A stretch of 64,000 nt of DNA from Prosthecobacter debontii (GCF_900167535.1 NZ_FUYE01000017.1:62001-126000), one strand, 5' to 3'. Counted from the first letter of the stretch, positions 51,379-60,426 are shown. The notes: a model not told the origin generated them from the sequence alone. Numbers and translations: made by a program.

Positions 51379-52749
51379 ATGGCTAAACTGGTAATCATAG
51401 ATGACGAGGCCGCCATCCTTGAATTGATGAGCAAACTTTGCCGGGCTGCAGGGCACACAGTTTTTGGCTGCACCACAGGAATCGATGGCATGGCTGCCAT
51501 TCGTAGCCAGCAGCCAGATCTGGTGATCGTTGACCTTCGTATTGGCGACGTGAATGGCTTGGACATCGTCAGCATGTGCCGGGATCAGTTTCCTGGCACC
51601 GCCGTCATCATGGTGACCGGTCACGGCAGCGTGGAGACCGCCGTGGAGGCCATGCGTTTAGGTGCTTTCGACTACCTGACCAAGCCGTTTGACCTCGGTG
51701 ATTTGATCAAGACGGTCAATCAAGCTCTTAACAGGAATAATCCTGCGGCTTCTCAATCAGCACCCTCGATCAGCGTCAGCTCCAGCATCCGTAATGCCTC
51801 GGCGTCCAAGCTCATCGGTCATAGTGATGCCATTCAGCGCATCTTTGAAATCGTCCGCCGCGTGGCCGATAATGACAGCCCAGTGCTCTTAGAGGGTGAG
51901 TTCGGCGTTGGCAAACACATGGTGGCTCGGGCCATGCATGAGGCCAGCCGCCGTGCGGGAGCGCCATTCAAAGAACTGCAATGCAGTGCCATGCCGGAGG
52001 ATGCACTGGAGTCTGAGTTGTTCGGACATTCCAATGGCCAGGGCGGTGTGTTCAGCCGGGCCAGTGGTGGCACGGTTCACCTGGCTGAGGTGCATGTGCT
52101 GCCGGCCCGCATTCAGGCTCAGCTCAATACTTTCCTGGATGAGATGCAGGCCCGCCGCAGTGCCTGGAGCAACAACTCCACGGATTTCCGTCTCGTGGTC
52201 AGCACCACGATCTGTCTGGAAGAGGCCTCCAAGAAAGGCTCTTTCCGTGAGGACTTGTATTACAAACTCTCGGTGGTGCCTTTGAAGATCCCACCCCTGC
52301 GTGAACGCCGTGAGGACATCAAGCCACTGGTGGATCACTTCCTGAAAGAGCTGTCTGACCGCAGTGATTCCCGGGTCAAGAACATTGATACTTACGCTCT
52401 GGAGTTCCTGGAGAAATACGCGTGGCCGGGTAACATCTCAGAGCTGCGCAATGCAGTGGAGCGAGCCTGTGCCTTTGCCGAGAATGATCGCATCCGCCCT
52501 GTGGATCTGCCTACTAAGGTGACGCAGCAGATCGAGGTGCCTACGACGGCGGCCTCGGGGGGCACCACGCAGTTGCCTATCGGGTCCACCTTGGATGATT
52601 TCATCCGTGGCCAGGAGCGCATGTTCATTCAGGAGACGCTGAAGTATAACAACGGTTCTCGTGAAAAAACCGCCTCCATGCTCGGGGTCAGTATTGCGAC
52701 ACTCTATCGTAAGATGGGCTTGAATGTGGATCGCAAGACGACGGCATAA
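51379..52749 (+). CDS. NtrC-family response regulator with degenerate AAA+ domain
   Basis: A 456-residue protein with a receiver domain (1-118), a AAA+ domain (about 143-375) and a Fis-type helix-turn-helix (about 405-456, NNGSREKTASMLGVSIATLYRKMGL). The receiver is intact: Asp8/Asp9, phospho-acceptor Asp52, Thr80 and Lys102. The AAA+ part is altered. The Walker A reads GEFGVGKH (173-180) instead of GESGTGKE. The stretch where GAFTGA contacts sigma-54 reads GHSNGQGGVFSRASGG, with no GAFTGA. The Walker B is TVHLAEV, with Ala236 at the usual Asp. The arginine-finger region (FREDLYYKLSVVPLKIPPLRER) is normal. It therefore probably does not activate sigma-54 promoters and may work as a phosphorylation-controlled DNA-binding repressor or activator. 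No histidine kinase gene is adjacent. Confidence 0.9.
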   Translation: MAKLVIIDDEAAILELMSKLCRAAGHTVFGCTTGIDGMAAIRSQQPDLVIVDLRIGDVNGLDIVSMCRDQFPGTAVIMVTGHGSVETAVEAMRLGAFDYLTKPFDLGDLIKTVNQALNRNNPAASQSAPSISVSSSIRNASASKLIGHSDAIQRIFEIVRRVADNDSPVLLEGEFGVGKHMVARAMHEASRRAGAPFKELQCSAMPEDALESELFGHSNGQGGVFSRASGGTVHLAEVHVLPARIQAQLNTFLDEMQARRSAWSNNSTDFRLVVSTTICLEEASKKGSFREDLYYKLSVVPLKIPPLRERREDIKPLVDHFLKELSDRSDSRVKNIDTYALEFLEKYAWPGNISELRNAVERACAFAENDRIRPVDLPTKVTQQIEVPTTAASGGTTQLPIGSTLDDFIRGQERMFIQETLKYNNGSREKTASMLGVSIATLYRKMGLNVDRKTTA

Positions 52750-52845
52750 GTTCTTCGGACAAGCCGTCGTTTGTGACCGCATAAAGATCGTAGGATTGAA
52801 TGAAAAGACCTCGTCTAAGGTCTATGGGGAGTCGTTCACTGTCAC

Positions 52846-53559
52846 ATGAAACGCCGTCTTTTACTTTCTCTCGCCGCCCTCTGCACGCTGAGCTCATGGA
52901 GCTACGCCCAGACCACTGCTACGCCATCCGCCCAGGAGATCCTAGGTTTAGTGCGCCGCAGCTACGCTCTGCAGGACCATAAGATGACCGGGAAGCTGCG
53001 TGATGAAGACAGCGGGCGGGAAGAGCCGCTGGAGCTGACCCTCACGAGTTCGGTGATGCGTTTTCGTTTTGCCAGTTCGCCTCCCGAGATCATTCACTTG
53101 GACCTGACGACCTCTCCGGCCACGCTCTGGCAGGTGAAACCCGGCGGCAGCAGCCAAGTGCCACTTACCAATGCGGCTGATTCCGTGCGTGGTATGGACT
53201 TCAACTACGAGGATCTTTCTCAGCGCTTTCTTTACTGGAAGAATGTGAAGCTGATGGATGCCAATGCGCGCATCACGGCCGCGCGGATCAAATGCTGGCT
53301 GGTGCGCGTGACCGCTCCCAATACCAGTGGTCCCTATTACACTGTGGATCTCTGGGTGCATCAGGACAGCGGTGGCGTGGCCAAGATGGAAGCTTATGAT
53401 AAAGCCGGGAAGCTGGTGAAGCGCTTCGAGGTCACTAAAATGTGGAAAGTGGGCGAAGCCACCGCCCTGCGAGAAATGCGAGTCCAGTCCTTCAATCCTC
53501 TCAATGGCGAGCGCAAAGGCATGACCTACATGACCATGGACAAGCCGGAGAAGCAGTGA
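52846..53559 (+). CDS. Outer-membrane lipoprotein-sorting (LolA-like) family protein
   Basis: A 237-residue exported protein with signal peptide (MKRRLLLSLAALCTLSSWSYA, cleavage near residue 21). The mature part is an open beta-barrel-like fold seen in LolA/LolB relatives: strands ITAARIKCWLVRVTAP and GPYYTVDLWVHQDSGGVAKMEAY, then KRFEVTKMWKVG. It fits the broad outer membrane lipoprotein-sorting protein group rather than classical LolA. Its role could be carriage of lipids or lipoproteins across the periplasm. It stands between the response regulator and the helicase gene on the same strand; no operon signal is clear. Confidence 0.72.
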   Translation: MKRRLLLSLAALCTLSSWSYAQTTATPSAQEILGLVRRSYALQDHKMTGKLRDEDSGREEPLELTLTSSVMRFRFASSPPEIIHLDLTTSPATLWQVKPGGSSQVPLTNAADSVRGMDFNYEDLSQRFLYWKNVKLMDANARITAARIKCWLVRVTAPNTSGPYYTVDLWVHQDSGGVAKMEAYDKAGKLVKRFEVTKMWKVGEATALREMRVQSFNPLNGERKGMTYMTMDKPEKQ

Positions 53560-53642
53560 TGGAAGTCAGTGACCGGTTTCCCCTTTCAATGCTCGCCTAC
53601 TGAACCTGCTGGAATAGCCAGAGTCCCTTTTCCCCCTTCAGG

Positions 53643-56417
53643 GTGGAAAAGCACTTGGCAGGGGGCCTCTGCACGCTAAGCCAAGATGTCCGCGTGCCTG
53701 ATTCATTCCCCTTTTCCCAGCTCTGGTCCCAGGTCCGCCGCAAATCGTGGATGTGGCTTTTCAAGCGCCAGCAGATCGAAGCGGCGGCAAAGTGGGTGAA
53801 GTCCCACGCACGGGTGAAGTCGGTGACGCTGGTAAATGCTCAGGAGCTGGAATTGGCCGGGTCTGTGGGTCGGAGTGAACTCACCCATGAAGAGCCTCGG
53901 CTGCGCCTGCGACTGAGCGAAAGTGGGGATCTGCACCTGACGACCGAGTGCACGTGTCATGCCGGTTCCTTATGCGAGCATGCCGCCGCTCTGATGATGT
54001 TGTGTGAGGATGATCGGCAGCGGCAGGCGATGGAAGGCATGGCCCAGCGGGGCCAGGGGCAAGTCGGCCAAGGCGCACCCGGCGGCATGGCCGAGGGGGA
54101 AGATACAGCCGTGCAGGTGGACAACGATCATCCCCAGCCGGTGGTGCGCCTGCGTCGTCTTATCATCGAGCGTCCGCAGGTGAAGATGGGGCGCACTCAG
54201 GTCAGCCATGTGCAGGTCAGCATTGGCGTGGCGGAGCCCGTGGTTGCCTATGCAGGTTGCCCGCAACTCTTTCCCATGCTGGGGCGGCAAAATGGCGCGC
54301 GCTGGACTGGCGAGGATGGGCGCACCTATGCTCTGACCCGCAATGTGCGTATGGAGCGCCTGCTATTGGCCGATCTCATGCATGTTGGGCTGGGGTATCT
54401 GGCGGAGGCTATTCCTGATGCGCGGGCGGCTGAGCCGCTGGCTCCCTTGTTAACGATGCCCGAGCATCGGCAGGCCATCGAGTGGTCGCAGTTTTTACGC
54501 GATGTGCAGCCACAGCTCCTGGCGGAAGGTTGGCAGGTGGAGGTGGCGGAGGACTTTGGTTTCAGCATCCATCAGGCGGAGGAAGAATCATGGTTCACGG
54601 ATGTGGATGGCGCGGCCAGCACGGCTGAGACTTACTCGCTGGACTTGGGCGTGGACGTGAAAGGTGAGCGCATCTCGCTGGTGCCGCTGCTGGTGGATTG
54701 CATCGATCAAGGACTGACTCCGGCCACCCTGGAAGCCAATCCAGATCAGCAATACCTCATCGCCCTGCCCGGGCCGGGAAACCCGGTGCTGGCGGTGCCT
54801 GCGCGGCGTCTGCTGGTGCTGCTCCGGTTTCTCAACGAACTCCTGGCGACTCGTCCGGTCCAGAAGAATGGCCGCCTGCAATTGGACAAACTGCGCGCCG
54901 CTCAGCTCGCCAGTTTGGAGGGATTGCCCATTCGTGTGCCTGCGGAGTTGGCGGTGTTGCGGGAGCGGCTGAAGGGCTTCAAGGAGCTGGCCCTGGTGGA
55001 GCCTCCTCAAGGCCTGCGTGCCACACTGCGTCCGTATCAGCGCGAGGGACTGAGTTGGTTGCAATTTTTGCGCGAGTTTGGTCTTCACGGGGTATTGGCC
55101 GATGACATGGGCTTGGGCAAGACCTTGCAGACGTTGTCGCATCTGTTGTTGGAAAAAGAGTCGGGCCGCATGGATAAACCGTGCTTGATCCTGGCCCCGA
55201 CCTCGGTGCTCCGAAACTGGGCTCGGGAAGCGGCCAAGTTTGCTCCTGAACTGCGGGTGCTCCTGCTGCATGGTGAAGAGCGGCGCAGTGCCTTCCGTCG
55301 TATCCCTCGGCACGATTTGGTGATCACCTCCTACCCGCTTCTGGTGCGGGATGCAGCGGAACTTCAGAGCATCGAGTGGAATGTGGTGGCCTTGGACGAA
55401 GCCCAGAACATTAAGAACTCACGCAGCAAGGCCTCCCAGGTCTGTGCGGGCTTGAAGTCGCGTCATCGTCTTTGCCTCACCGGCACGCCGATTGAGAACC
55501 ATCTGGGCGAGTTGTGGAGCTTGTTTCAGTTCCTCATGCCCGGCATCCTGGGAGATGCGGACAGCTTCCGCACCTTCTATCGGAATCCGATTGAAAAAGA
55601 CGCGGATCAGGAACGGCAGCAGCAGCTTGCGGATCGGCTGCAACCGCTCCTGTTGCGCCGAACCAAAAGTGCCGTTGCGAAGGATCTGCCCCCCAAGACC
55701 GAGATTCTGCATCGTGTCGAATTGGGGCAAGCTCAGATGGATCTTTATGAGACCATTCGCGCGGCCATGGACCAGCGTGTGAAAGAAGCCATCGATGCCC
55801 AAGGACTGGACCGCAGTCAGATCATCGTGCTGGATGCCCTGCTCAAGCTACGCCAAGTCTGCTGCCATCCGCATCTGCTGAAGATCGAGGCGGCGCAAAA
55901 GGTGTTGGAATCGGCCAAGACGGCCTACCTCATGGAAGACCTGCTGCCGGAGTTGATCGATGAAGGCCATCGCGTGCTTATTTTCTCGCAGTTCACCCAG
56001 ATGCTGGCAATTATTGAGAAGCAGCTCAAAGAGGCGCGGATTCCCTTTGTGAAGTTGACCGGGGATACCGAAGACCGTGAAACGCCGATGCGTCGTTTCC
56101 AAAAAGGTGAGGTGCCAGTCTTCCTCATCAGTCTGAAAGCCGGTGGTGCGGGGCTGAATCTCACCACTGCGGATACCGTCATCCATTACGACCCCTGGTG
56201 GAACCCCGCCGCGGAAGCCCAGGCCAGCGATCGTGCGCACCGCATCGGGCAGACCAAACCGGTATTCATTCACAAGCTCATCTGTCAGGACACCATTGAG
56301 GAACGCATCCTAGAGATGCAAAAGAGTAAAGCGGCTCTGATCGAAGGCTTGCTCGCAGGGCGCACGGATAAGCTGAGACTGACCCAGGAGGACATCCAGC
56401 GTCTATTGGCTGCCTGA
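53643..56417 (+). CDS. SWIM zinc-finger SNF2-family DNA helicase/translocase
   Basis: Up to 924 residues, starting at a GTG; an ATG at 53751 (MWLFKRQQ) is an alternative start. A SWIM zinc finger CTCHAGSLCEH lies at 103-113, a helical region follows, then the SNF2 ATPase. Helicase motifs are I DDMGLGKT (487-494), Ia LAPTSVLRNW, II DEAQ (about 585), III LTGTPIENHLGELWS, V FLISLKAGGAGLNLT and VI DRAHRIGQTKPVF. SNF2 proteins with SWIM domains are widespread in bacteria, translocate on double-stranded DNA and may remodel protein-DNA complexes or RNA polymerase. Its specific role is unknown. The next gene follows after a 123-bp gap. Confidence 0.93.
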   Translation: MEKHLAGGLCTLSQDVRVPDSFPFSQLWSQVRRKSWMWLFKRQQIEAAAKWVKSHARVKSVTLVNAQELELAGSVGRSELTHEEPRLRLRLSESGDLHLTTECTCHAGSLCEHAAALMMLCEDDRQRQAMEGMAQRGQGQVGQGAPGGMAEGEDTAVQVDNDHPQPVVRLRRLIIERPQVKMGRTQVSHVQVSIGVAEPVVAYAGCPQLFPMLGRQNGARWTGEDGRTYALTRNVRMERLLLADLMHVGLGYLAEAIPDARAAEPLAPLLTMPEHRQAIEWSQFLRDVQPQLLAEGWQVEVAEDFGFSIHQAEEESWFTDVDGAASTAETYSLDLGVDVKGERISLVPLLVDCIDQGLTPATLEANPDQQYLIALPGPGNPVLAVPARRLLVLLRFLNELLATRPVQKNGRLQLDKLRAAQLASLEGLPIRVPAELAVLRERLKGFKELALVEPPQGLRATLRPYQREGLSWLQFLREFGLHGVLADDMGLGKTLQTLSHLLLEKESGRMDKPCLILAPTSVLRNWAREAAKFAPELRVLLLHGEERRSAFRRIPRHDLVITSYPLLVRDAAELQSIEWNVVALDEAQNIKNSRSKASQVCAGLKSRHRLCLTGTPIENHLGELWSLFQFLMPGILGDADSFRTFYRNPIEKDADQERQQQLADRLQPLLLRRTKSAVAKDLPPKTEILHRVELGQAQMDLYETIRAAMDQRVKEAIDAQGLDRSQIIVLDALLKLRQVCCHPHLLKIEAAQKVLESAKTAYLMEDLLPELIDEGHRVLIFSQFTQMLAIIEKQLKEARIPFVKLTGDTEDRETPMRRFQKGEVPVFLISLKAGGAGLNLTTADTVIHYDPWWNPAAEAQASDRAHRIGQTKPVFIHKLICQDTIEERILEMQKSKAALIEGLLAGRTDKLRLTQEDIQRLLAA

Positions 56418-56540
56418 TGCCTCGTGACTGAGCGCTTCGTGCAACTTGCTTGCTTGGCCAATCCTGCTCTCCGGAAGATCCGAGTTCAGAGTTGTCTTTT
56501 TTGCTGGTCGTCTTCCACACCATTGGATAAAAGAGCGCGA

Positions 56541-56777
56541 ATGATCGAAATCGAAGTTTATGCCCCCGGCCTCCGTGCGGAATCCAACTTGCTGGAGTTG
56601 CGTGGCCAGATGGACCTTTTCCAGCAGGTGAATTACAAGGTGGATGCCAACCATGACCTCGTTTATTTCGAGGTCAAAGATCCTCAAACGATCACGATGC
56701 AGCAGATCATGGAATGCTTCACCAACATCGGGCTGGCTCCGCGTCTCGTGGGTCAGGCCCCTGAAGGATGGAACTAA
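56541..56777 (+). CDS. Small conserved-looking protein of unknown function
   Basis: A 78-residue protein starting at ATG 56541. I do not recognise a family. It is alpha/beta: strand IEIEVYAPGLRA, helix NLLELRGQMDLFQQ, strand YKVDANHDLVYFEVKD, helix TMQQIMECFTNIG and strand LAPRLVGQ. This beta-alpha-beta-beta-alpha-beta order is the ferredoxin-like (ACT or HMA-like) fold, seen in small ligand- or metal-binding domains, but no CxxC metal motif is present. The frame extends upstream to 56424, but that part is not supported. It lies before the mla operon on the same strand. Confidence 0.7.
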   Translation: MIEIEVYAPGLRAESNLLELRGQMDLFQQVNYKVDANHDLVYFEVKDPQTITMQQIMECFTNIGLAPRLVGQAPEGWN

Positions 56778-56890
56778 AGGTGATGCAGAGACACTGGCCT
56801 AGATTCCTTGCGTTATCTTGATCGGTTGCCCTAGAAGAACCTTCAGCGAGACGTTGCAAGCTGCCCTCAAGTGCGCGAACGTGATGGCTC

Positions 56891-57667
56891 ATGGTGCGCG
56901 CTCTGGGCAGTCATACTCTTGCAATCGTTCACGGGCTGGGGGACTTCGCTCTATTTACAGGGCGGTCTTTCCTCGCGGCTTTGGGCTCGCGGCGTTTATT
57001 CCGCCGGGTGGTGCGCGCTGCTTTTGAGCAAGGCGTGCGGTGTCTTCCCGTGATCTTGATCGTGGGTTTATTCACAGGGCTGGTGCTGGGTCTTCAGGGC
57101 TACTATGTGCTGAATCGCTTCGGTTCGGAGGGGCTTCTGGGCGCGTTAGTCTCTTTGAGCCTTGTGCGGGAGATGGGGCCGGTTTTAGCGGCCTTGATGC
57201 TCGTGGGTCAGGCGGGCTCGGCCTTGGCAGCAGAGTTGGGCATTCAAAGAAACACGGAGCAGGTGGCGGCGCTGGACACCATGGGCATCAATAGCTTGGG
57301 TTACTTGGTGGCTCCGCGCCTGCTGGCGGCGCTGCTGGTGTATCCCATGCAGACGGCTTTGTTTGTGACGATTGGCCTCATCGGTGGCAGTCTCTCGGGC
57401 ACCTGGCTGCTGGGGCTGGAGACGGGCATTTACTGGTCCGCCGTGGAGCGGGCAGTGGAGATGCCGGATGTGCGGGAGTGCTTCATGAAAGCGGCTTGCT
57501 TTGGCCTGCTCACGGTGGCGCTGTGTGCGTATCATGGGTTCAATGCGCATCGCTGCCGTTCAGCGACGGGTGCGCGGGCAGTGAGTGCATCCACCACACG
57601 GGCAGTCGTGCAGTCCAGCATCACGGTGTTGGCGGCGGATTATGTGATCACCTCGTTCCTTGTCTGA
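56891..57667 (+). CDS. mlaE: MlaE-family ABC transporter permease (phospholipid transport)
   Basis: A 258-residue inner-membrane permease with about five or six transmembrane helices. Family motifs are RCLPVILIVGLFTGLVLGLQGYY near residue 50, LVREMGPVLAALMLVGQAGSALAAELG (about 90-115), where the ABC coupling helix follows in QRNTEQVAALDTMGI, and VTVALCAYHGFNA. MlaE together with MlaF, MlaD and MlaC moves phospholipid between outer and inner membrane to maintain lipid asymmetry. The next gene, mlaF, begins 11 bp after its stop. It opens the operon. Confidence 0.94.
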   Translation: MVRALGSHTLAIVHGLGDFALFTGRSFLAALGSRRLFRRVVRAAFEQGVRCLPVILIVGLFTGLVLGLQGYYVLNRFGSEGLLGALVSLSLVREMGPVLAALMLVGQAGSALAAELGIQRNTEQVAALDTMGINSLGYLVAPRLLAALLVYPMQTALFVTIGLIGGSLSGTWLLGLETGIYWSAVERAVEMPDVRECFMKAACFGLLTVALCAYHGFNAHRCRSATGARAVSASTTRAVVQSSITVLAADYVITSFLV

Positions 57668-57678
57668 CTGGAAACCTC

Positions 57679-58491
57679 ATGGCTGCTTCATCCCCAGATC
57701 TCCTGCTGCAAGTCGAAGGCGTGACGAAACGCTTCGGAGACAACGTGGTACTGGCGGGTGCCGACCTGGAGGTGCCGCGCGGCAGTGTGGTGACGGTGAT
57801 GGGCCGCAGCGGCACGGGCAAGTCGGTCTTTTTAAAGTGTCTGGCGGATGTGATCCAGCCGGACTCCGGCAGCATTCGCTTCGACGGTCAGCTCCTGAAA
57901 AGCGGCGGACATGCGAAGTCGCGAGCGGAGTTCCGCCAGCGGTGCAGCTTCCTGTTTCAAAACAATGCCCTCTTTGACTCGCTAACCGCGCTGGAAAATG
58001 TGGCCCTGCCTCTGGAGCAGATGACGGATCTGCCGGACCGCGACATCCAGTCGCGGAGTCTGGAGGCGCTGCAGCAACTGGAACTGGAGAAGTTTCAGGA
58101 CAGCTACCCCAGCCAGCTTTCCGGTGGGATGCAGAAGCGGCTGGCGCTGGCTCGGGCCATTGTCACCCGGCCTGAGTTGGTGCTCTTCGATGAACCCACG
58201 GCAGGCCTCGACCCCTTGCGCCGGAATGCGGTGTTTCTGATGATTGCCAAATACCAACGGCAGTTTGGCTTTACCGCCGTGATGGTGACCCACGATGTGC
58301 AGGAGGCCTTGATCGCCAGTGATCGGGTCGCGCTGCTGGATCAGGGGCGCATGCATTTCCAAGGCACCCCGGAGCAGTTCCGATCCTCGGCAGATCCGGT
58401 GGTCACCAGCTTCCGGGATAACACCTTCACCCTCACTCAATCTCTGGCCGCCATCCGCAGCGGGCAGAGCTTTTCCTCAGACGACTCATGA
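57679..58491 (+). CDS. mlaF: MlaF ABC transporter ATPase
   Basis: The ATPase of the Mla system, 270 residues. Walker A GRSGTGKS (about 42-49), Q-loop CSFLFQNNALFDSLTALENVALPL, signature LSGGMQKRLALARAIV, Walker B LVLFDEPTAGLDP and H-loop VTHDVQEAL are all present. LFQNNALFDSLTALENV and GGMQKR are typical for the MlaF/Ttg2A subfamily. The start MAASSPDLLLQVEG (57679) is chosen; the frame runs upstream inside mlaE only as a shadow. Its stop overlaps the start of mlaD by 4 bp (ATGA), showing coupled translation. Confidence 0.95.
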   Translation: MAASSPDLLLQVEGVTKRFGDNVVLAGADLEVPRGSVVTVMGRSGTGKSVFLKCLADVIQPDSGSIRFDGQLLKSGGHAKSRAEFRQRCSFLFQNNALFDSLTALENVALPLEQMTDLPDRDIQSRSLEALQQLELEKFQDSYPSQLSGGMQKRLALARAIVTRPELVLFDEPTAGLDPLRRNAVFLMIAKYQRQFGFTAVMVTHDVQEALIASDRVALLDQGRMHFQGTPEQFRSSADPVVTSFRDNTFTLTQSLAAIRSGQSFSSDDS

Positions 58492-58973
58492 AACAAAGTA
58501 AGCTGGAATTTCTTGTCGGAGTCTTCGTGCTCCTGGGCTTGGCCGCTGTGGCTTATCTGACGATCCAACTCGGCGCGGGCTCTCTGCTCGGTGGCGATAC
58601 CTATGCGTTGGAGGCTCGGTTTACCAACATCAGCGGCCTGAACACAGGGAGCAATGTGGTGGTGGCCGGTGTGAATGTGGGAAAAGTCGAGGCCATCCGC
58701 ATGGAGCCATCCGAATACACTGCGATTGTCACTTTCCGCGTCATGTCTGGACTGAAACTTCCCACCGACTCTATGGCCTCGATCAAAACGACGGGGCTGA
58801 TTGGTGATAAATATGTGGCGCTTTCTCCAGGAGCAGACGAAACTTATTTGGAACCAGGGGCGCGGATCACCATGACGGAGTCGTCAGTTGATCTTGAGTC
58901 GTTGATTGGGAAAGTGGCTTTCGGTAGCGTTTCAGAAACACCTCAAGAACCAGAAAAAACACCGCCCCAATGA
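58488..58973 (+). CDS. mlaD: MlaD: membrane-anchored MCE-domain lipid-binding protein
   Basis: A 161-residue protein with one N-terminal transmembrane helix (about 7-30, LEFLVGVFVLLGLAAVAYLTI) and a single MCE domain (about 38-115). The MCE domain shows YALEARFTNISGLNTGSNVVVAGVNVGKV and the later IKTTGLIGDKYVALSPG. MlaD forms the hexameric tunnel for phospholipid on the periplasmic side of MlaEF. It overlaps mlaF and mlaC by 4 bp at both ends. Confidence 0.95.
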   Translation: MKQSKLEFLVGVFVLLGLAAVAYLTIQLGAGSLLGGDTYALEARFTNISGLNTGSNVVVAGVNVGKVEAIRMEPSEYTAIVTFRVMSGLKLPTDSMASIKTTGLIGDKYVALSPGADETYLEPGARITMTESSVDLESLIGKVAFGSVSETPQEPEKTPPQ

Positions 58974-59554
58974 CCTCCCGTTCCTTTCTCGCTTTGCTGC
59001 TGGTCGTCCCCTTCATTCCCGTGCAGGCCCAGGCCTCCACGGCAGCCGCTGAGCAGCGCCTGCGCAGTGCGGTGGATGATGTTCTGGTCATCACCAACAG
59101 TGCCTCCAGCCGGGCAGCTCTGGTGCAAAAAGTCAGCCCGGTGCTGCAAAAATACATCAGCTTTGAAACCATGACCCGGCGGGCTGTGGGAGTGGGCTGG
59201 AGACAGTTTTCAGGAGCCCAGCAGAGCCAGGCGGTGAATCTCTTCACCCAGCTCGTCATCCGCACCTACAGCGGTAAATTCACGCCAGGGGCCCAGGCGG
59301 TGATCAATTTCAAAACCTCCACGGAACCGGCCGCCGGTCGTGTGGATGTGCCCACGGATCTGGTCTATAATGGCAGCCGCTACAATGTGATCTACCGCAT
59401 GGAGCAGGCGGGGGGCACCTGGGCCATCGCCGATGTGGTGATCGAAGGTGTCAGCATGGTGGCCAACTACCGGTCTCAGCTCGATGCCACCTTCAAACGC
59501 GGTGGTGCCGCCGCTGTGATCAGCTCGCTCGAACAATCTGTCTCCCGCCAATGA
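58970..59554 (+). CDS. mlaC: MlaC: periplasmic phospholipid shuttle
   Basis: A 194-residue protein with a signal peptide (about 1-20, SFLALLLVVPFIPVQAQA) and the MlaC/Ttg2D fold: LVQKVSPVLQKYISFETMTRRAVGVGWRQFSGAQQ, FTQLVIRTYSGKF, then the strands VDVPTDLVYNGSRYNVIYRM and WAIADVVIEGVSMVANYRSQL. It carries phospholipids between MlaA at the outer membrane and MlaD at the inner membrane. It overlaps mlaD and mlaA by 4 bp on either side (ATGA type), so the five genes form one translationally coupled unit. Confidence 0.94.
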   Translation: MTSRSFLALLLVVPFIPVQAQASTAAAEQRLRSAVDDVLVITNSASSRAALVQKVSPVLQKYISFETMTRRAVGVGWRQFSGAQQSQAVNLFTQLVIRTYSGKFTPGAQAVINFKTSTEPAAGRVDVPTDLVYNGSRYNVIYRMEQAGGTWAIADVVIEGVSMVANYRSQLDATFKRGGAAAVISSLEQSVSRQ

Positions 59555-60357
59555 AACCCGGAACCGCTCTACGCCTGCTGTTGCTGGCCCTTGCGCCATG
59601 CCTGAGCTTGACTCAGTGTGCCACCCCGAAGTCTGCCGCCACCTCCTCCCAGGCAGGCATCCAACCCGTCTCCGACCAGGCCGCCCCCGCGGGTGACCAT
59701 GCGGTGGATGAACTGGACGACTACGGTGAAGCCGCCAAGATTTCTGATCCCCTCGAGGGCATGAATCGCGTCACCTTCGCCTTCAATGACGGCGTGTATA
59801 ACTTCCTCCTGCGCCCAATTTCCAAAGGCTACCAGATCATCACCCCAGACCCCATGGAAAAGGGCCTGAACAACTTCTTCGACAACGTGAAGTTCCCTGT
59901 CCGCCTCGTGAACTGCGGGCTTCAGGGGAAGTTCAAACGTGCCGGCCAAGAGGTGCAGAAATTCGGCGTCAATACCGTTGCCGGGTTCGGTGGCTTCATC
60001 CGTCAATCGGATAAAATCCCCTCCCTGGCCAACGTGCCGCAGGAAGACACCGGCCAAACTCTGGCGGTGTGGGGCATCGGTCATGGTCCCTATCTCGTGC
60101 TGCCCATCGTCGGCCCCAGCAGCCTGCGTGAGGCGGCGGGATACGCCGGTGACTACATGCTGAATCCTGTGAACTGGGGTTTTGCGCTGCGGCATGATGC
60201 CGATGACTTCGCTTGGATTCCAGGGGCGGTGAATACCGTGCGCTCGCTGCCAGATCAGCTCTACTACTACGACGAGGCTCGCAAGAACTCGGTGGACCCT
60301 TACATCTCCGTGCGCAGCATCTACGTGCAGAACCGCGACTCCGCCGCGAAGGAGTAA
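59551..60357 (+). CDS. mlaA: MlaA/VacJ: outer-membrane lipoprotein of retrograde phospholipid transport
   Basis: A 268-residue lipoprotein with lipobox LTQC (Cys23), then an Asp/Glu-rich linker and the VacJ domain (about 65-255). Diagnostic segments are ISDPLEGMNRVTFAFNDGVYNFLLRPI, FDNVKFPVRLVNCGLQGKFKRAG, AGFGGFIRQSDKIPS, QEDTGQTLAVWGIGHGPYLVLPI and GPSSLRE. In E. coli mlaA is encoded apart from mlaFEDCB, whereas here it is the fifth gene of the operon, overlapping mlaC by 4 bp. A strong terminator lies 35 bp downstream. Confidence 0.95.
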   Translation: MKPGTALRLLLLALAPCLSLTQCATPKSAATSSQAGIQPVSDQAAPAGDHAVDELDDYGEAAKISDPLEGMNRVTFAFNDGVYNFLLRPISKGYQIITPDPMEKGLNNFFDNVKFPVRLVNCGLQGKFKRAGQEVQKFGVNTVAGFGGFIRQSDKIPSLANVPQEDTGQTLAVWGIGHGPYLVLPIVGPSSLREAAGYAGDYMLNPVNWGFALRHDADDFAWIPGAVNTVRSLPDQLYYYDEARKNSVDPYISVRSIYVQNRDSAAKE

Positions 60358-60391
60358 AGCCGAGGCCGCTCTTCCCATTGTTTCTCCAAAA

Positions 60392-60426
60392 AGAGCCGGA
60401 CGTGAAGTCCGGCTCTTTTTCTTTTG
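60392..60426 (+). terminator. Rho-independent terminator after the mla operon
   Basis: A 10-bp perfect stem, AGAGCCGGAC (60392-60401) with GTCCGGCTCT (60407-60416), loop GTGAA, followed by TTTTTCTTTT. This is the strongest terminator in the window. Confidence 0.92.
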
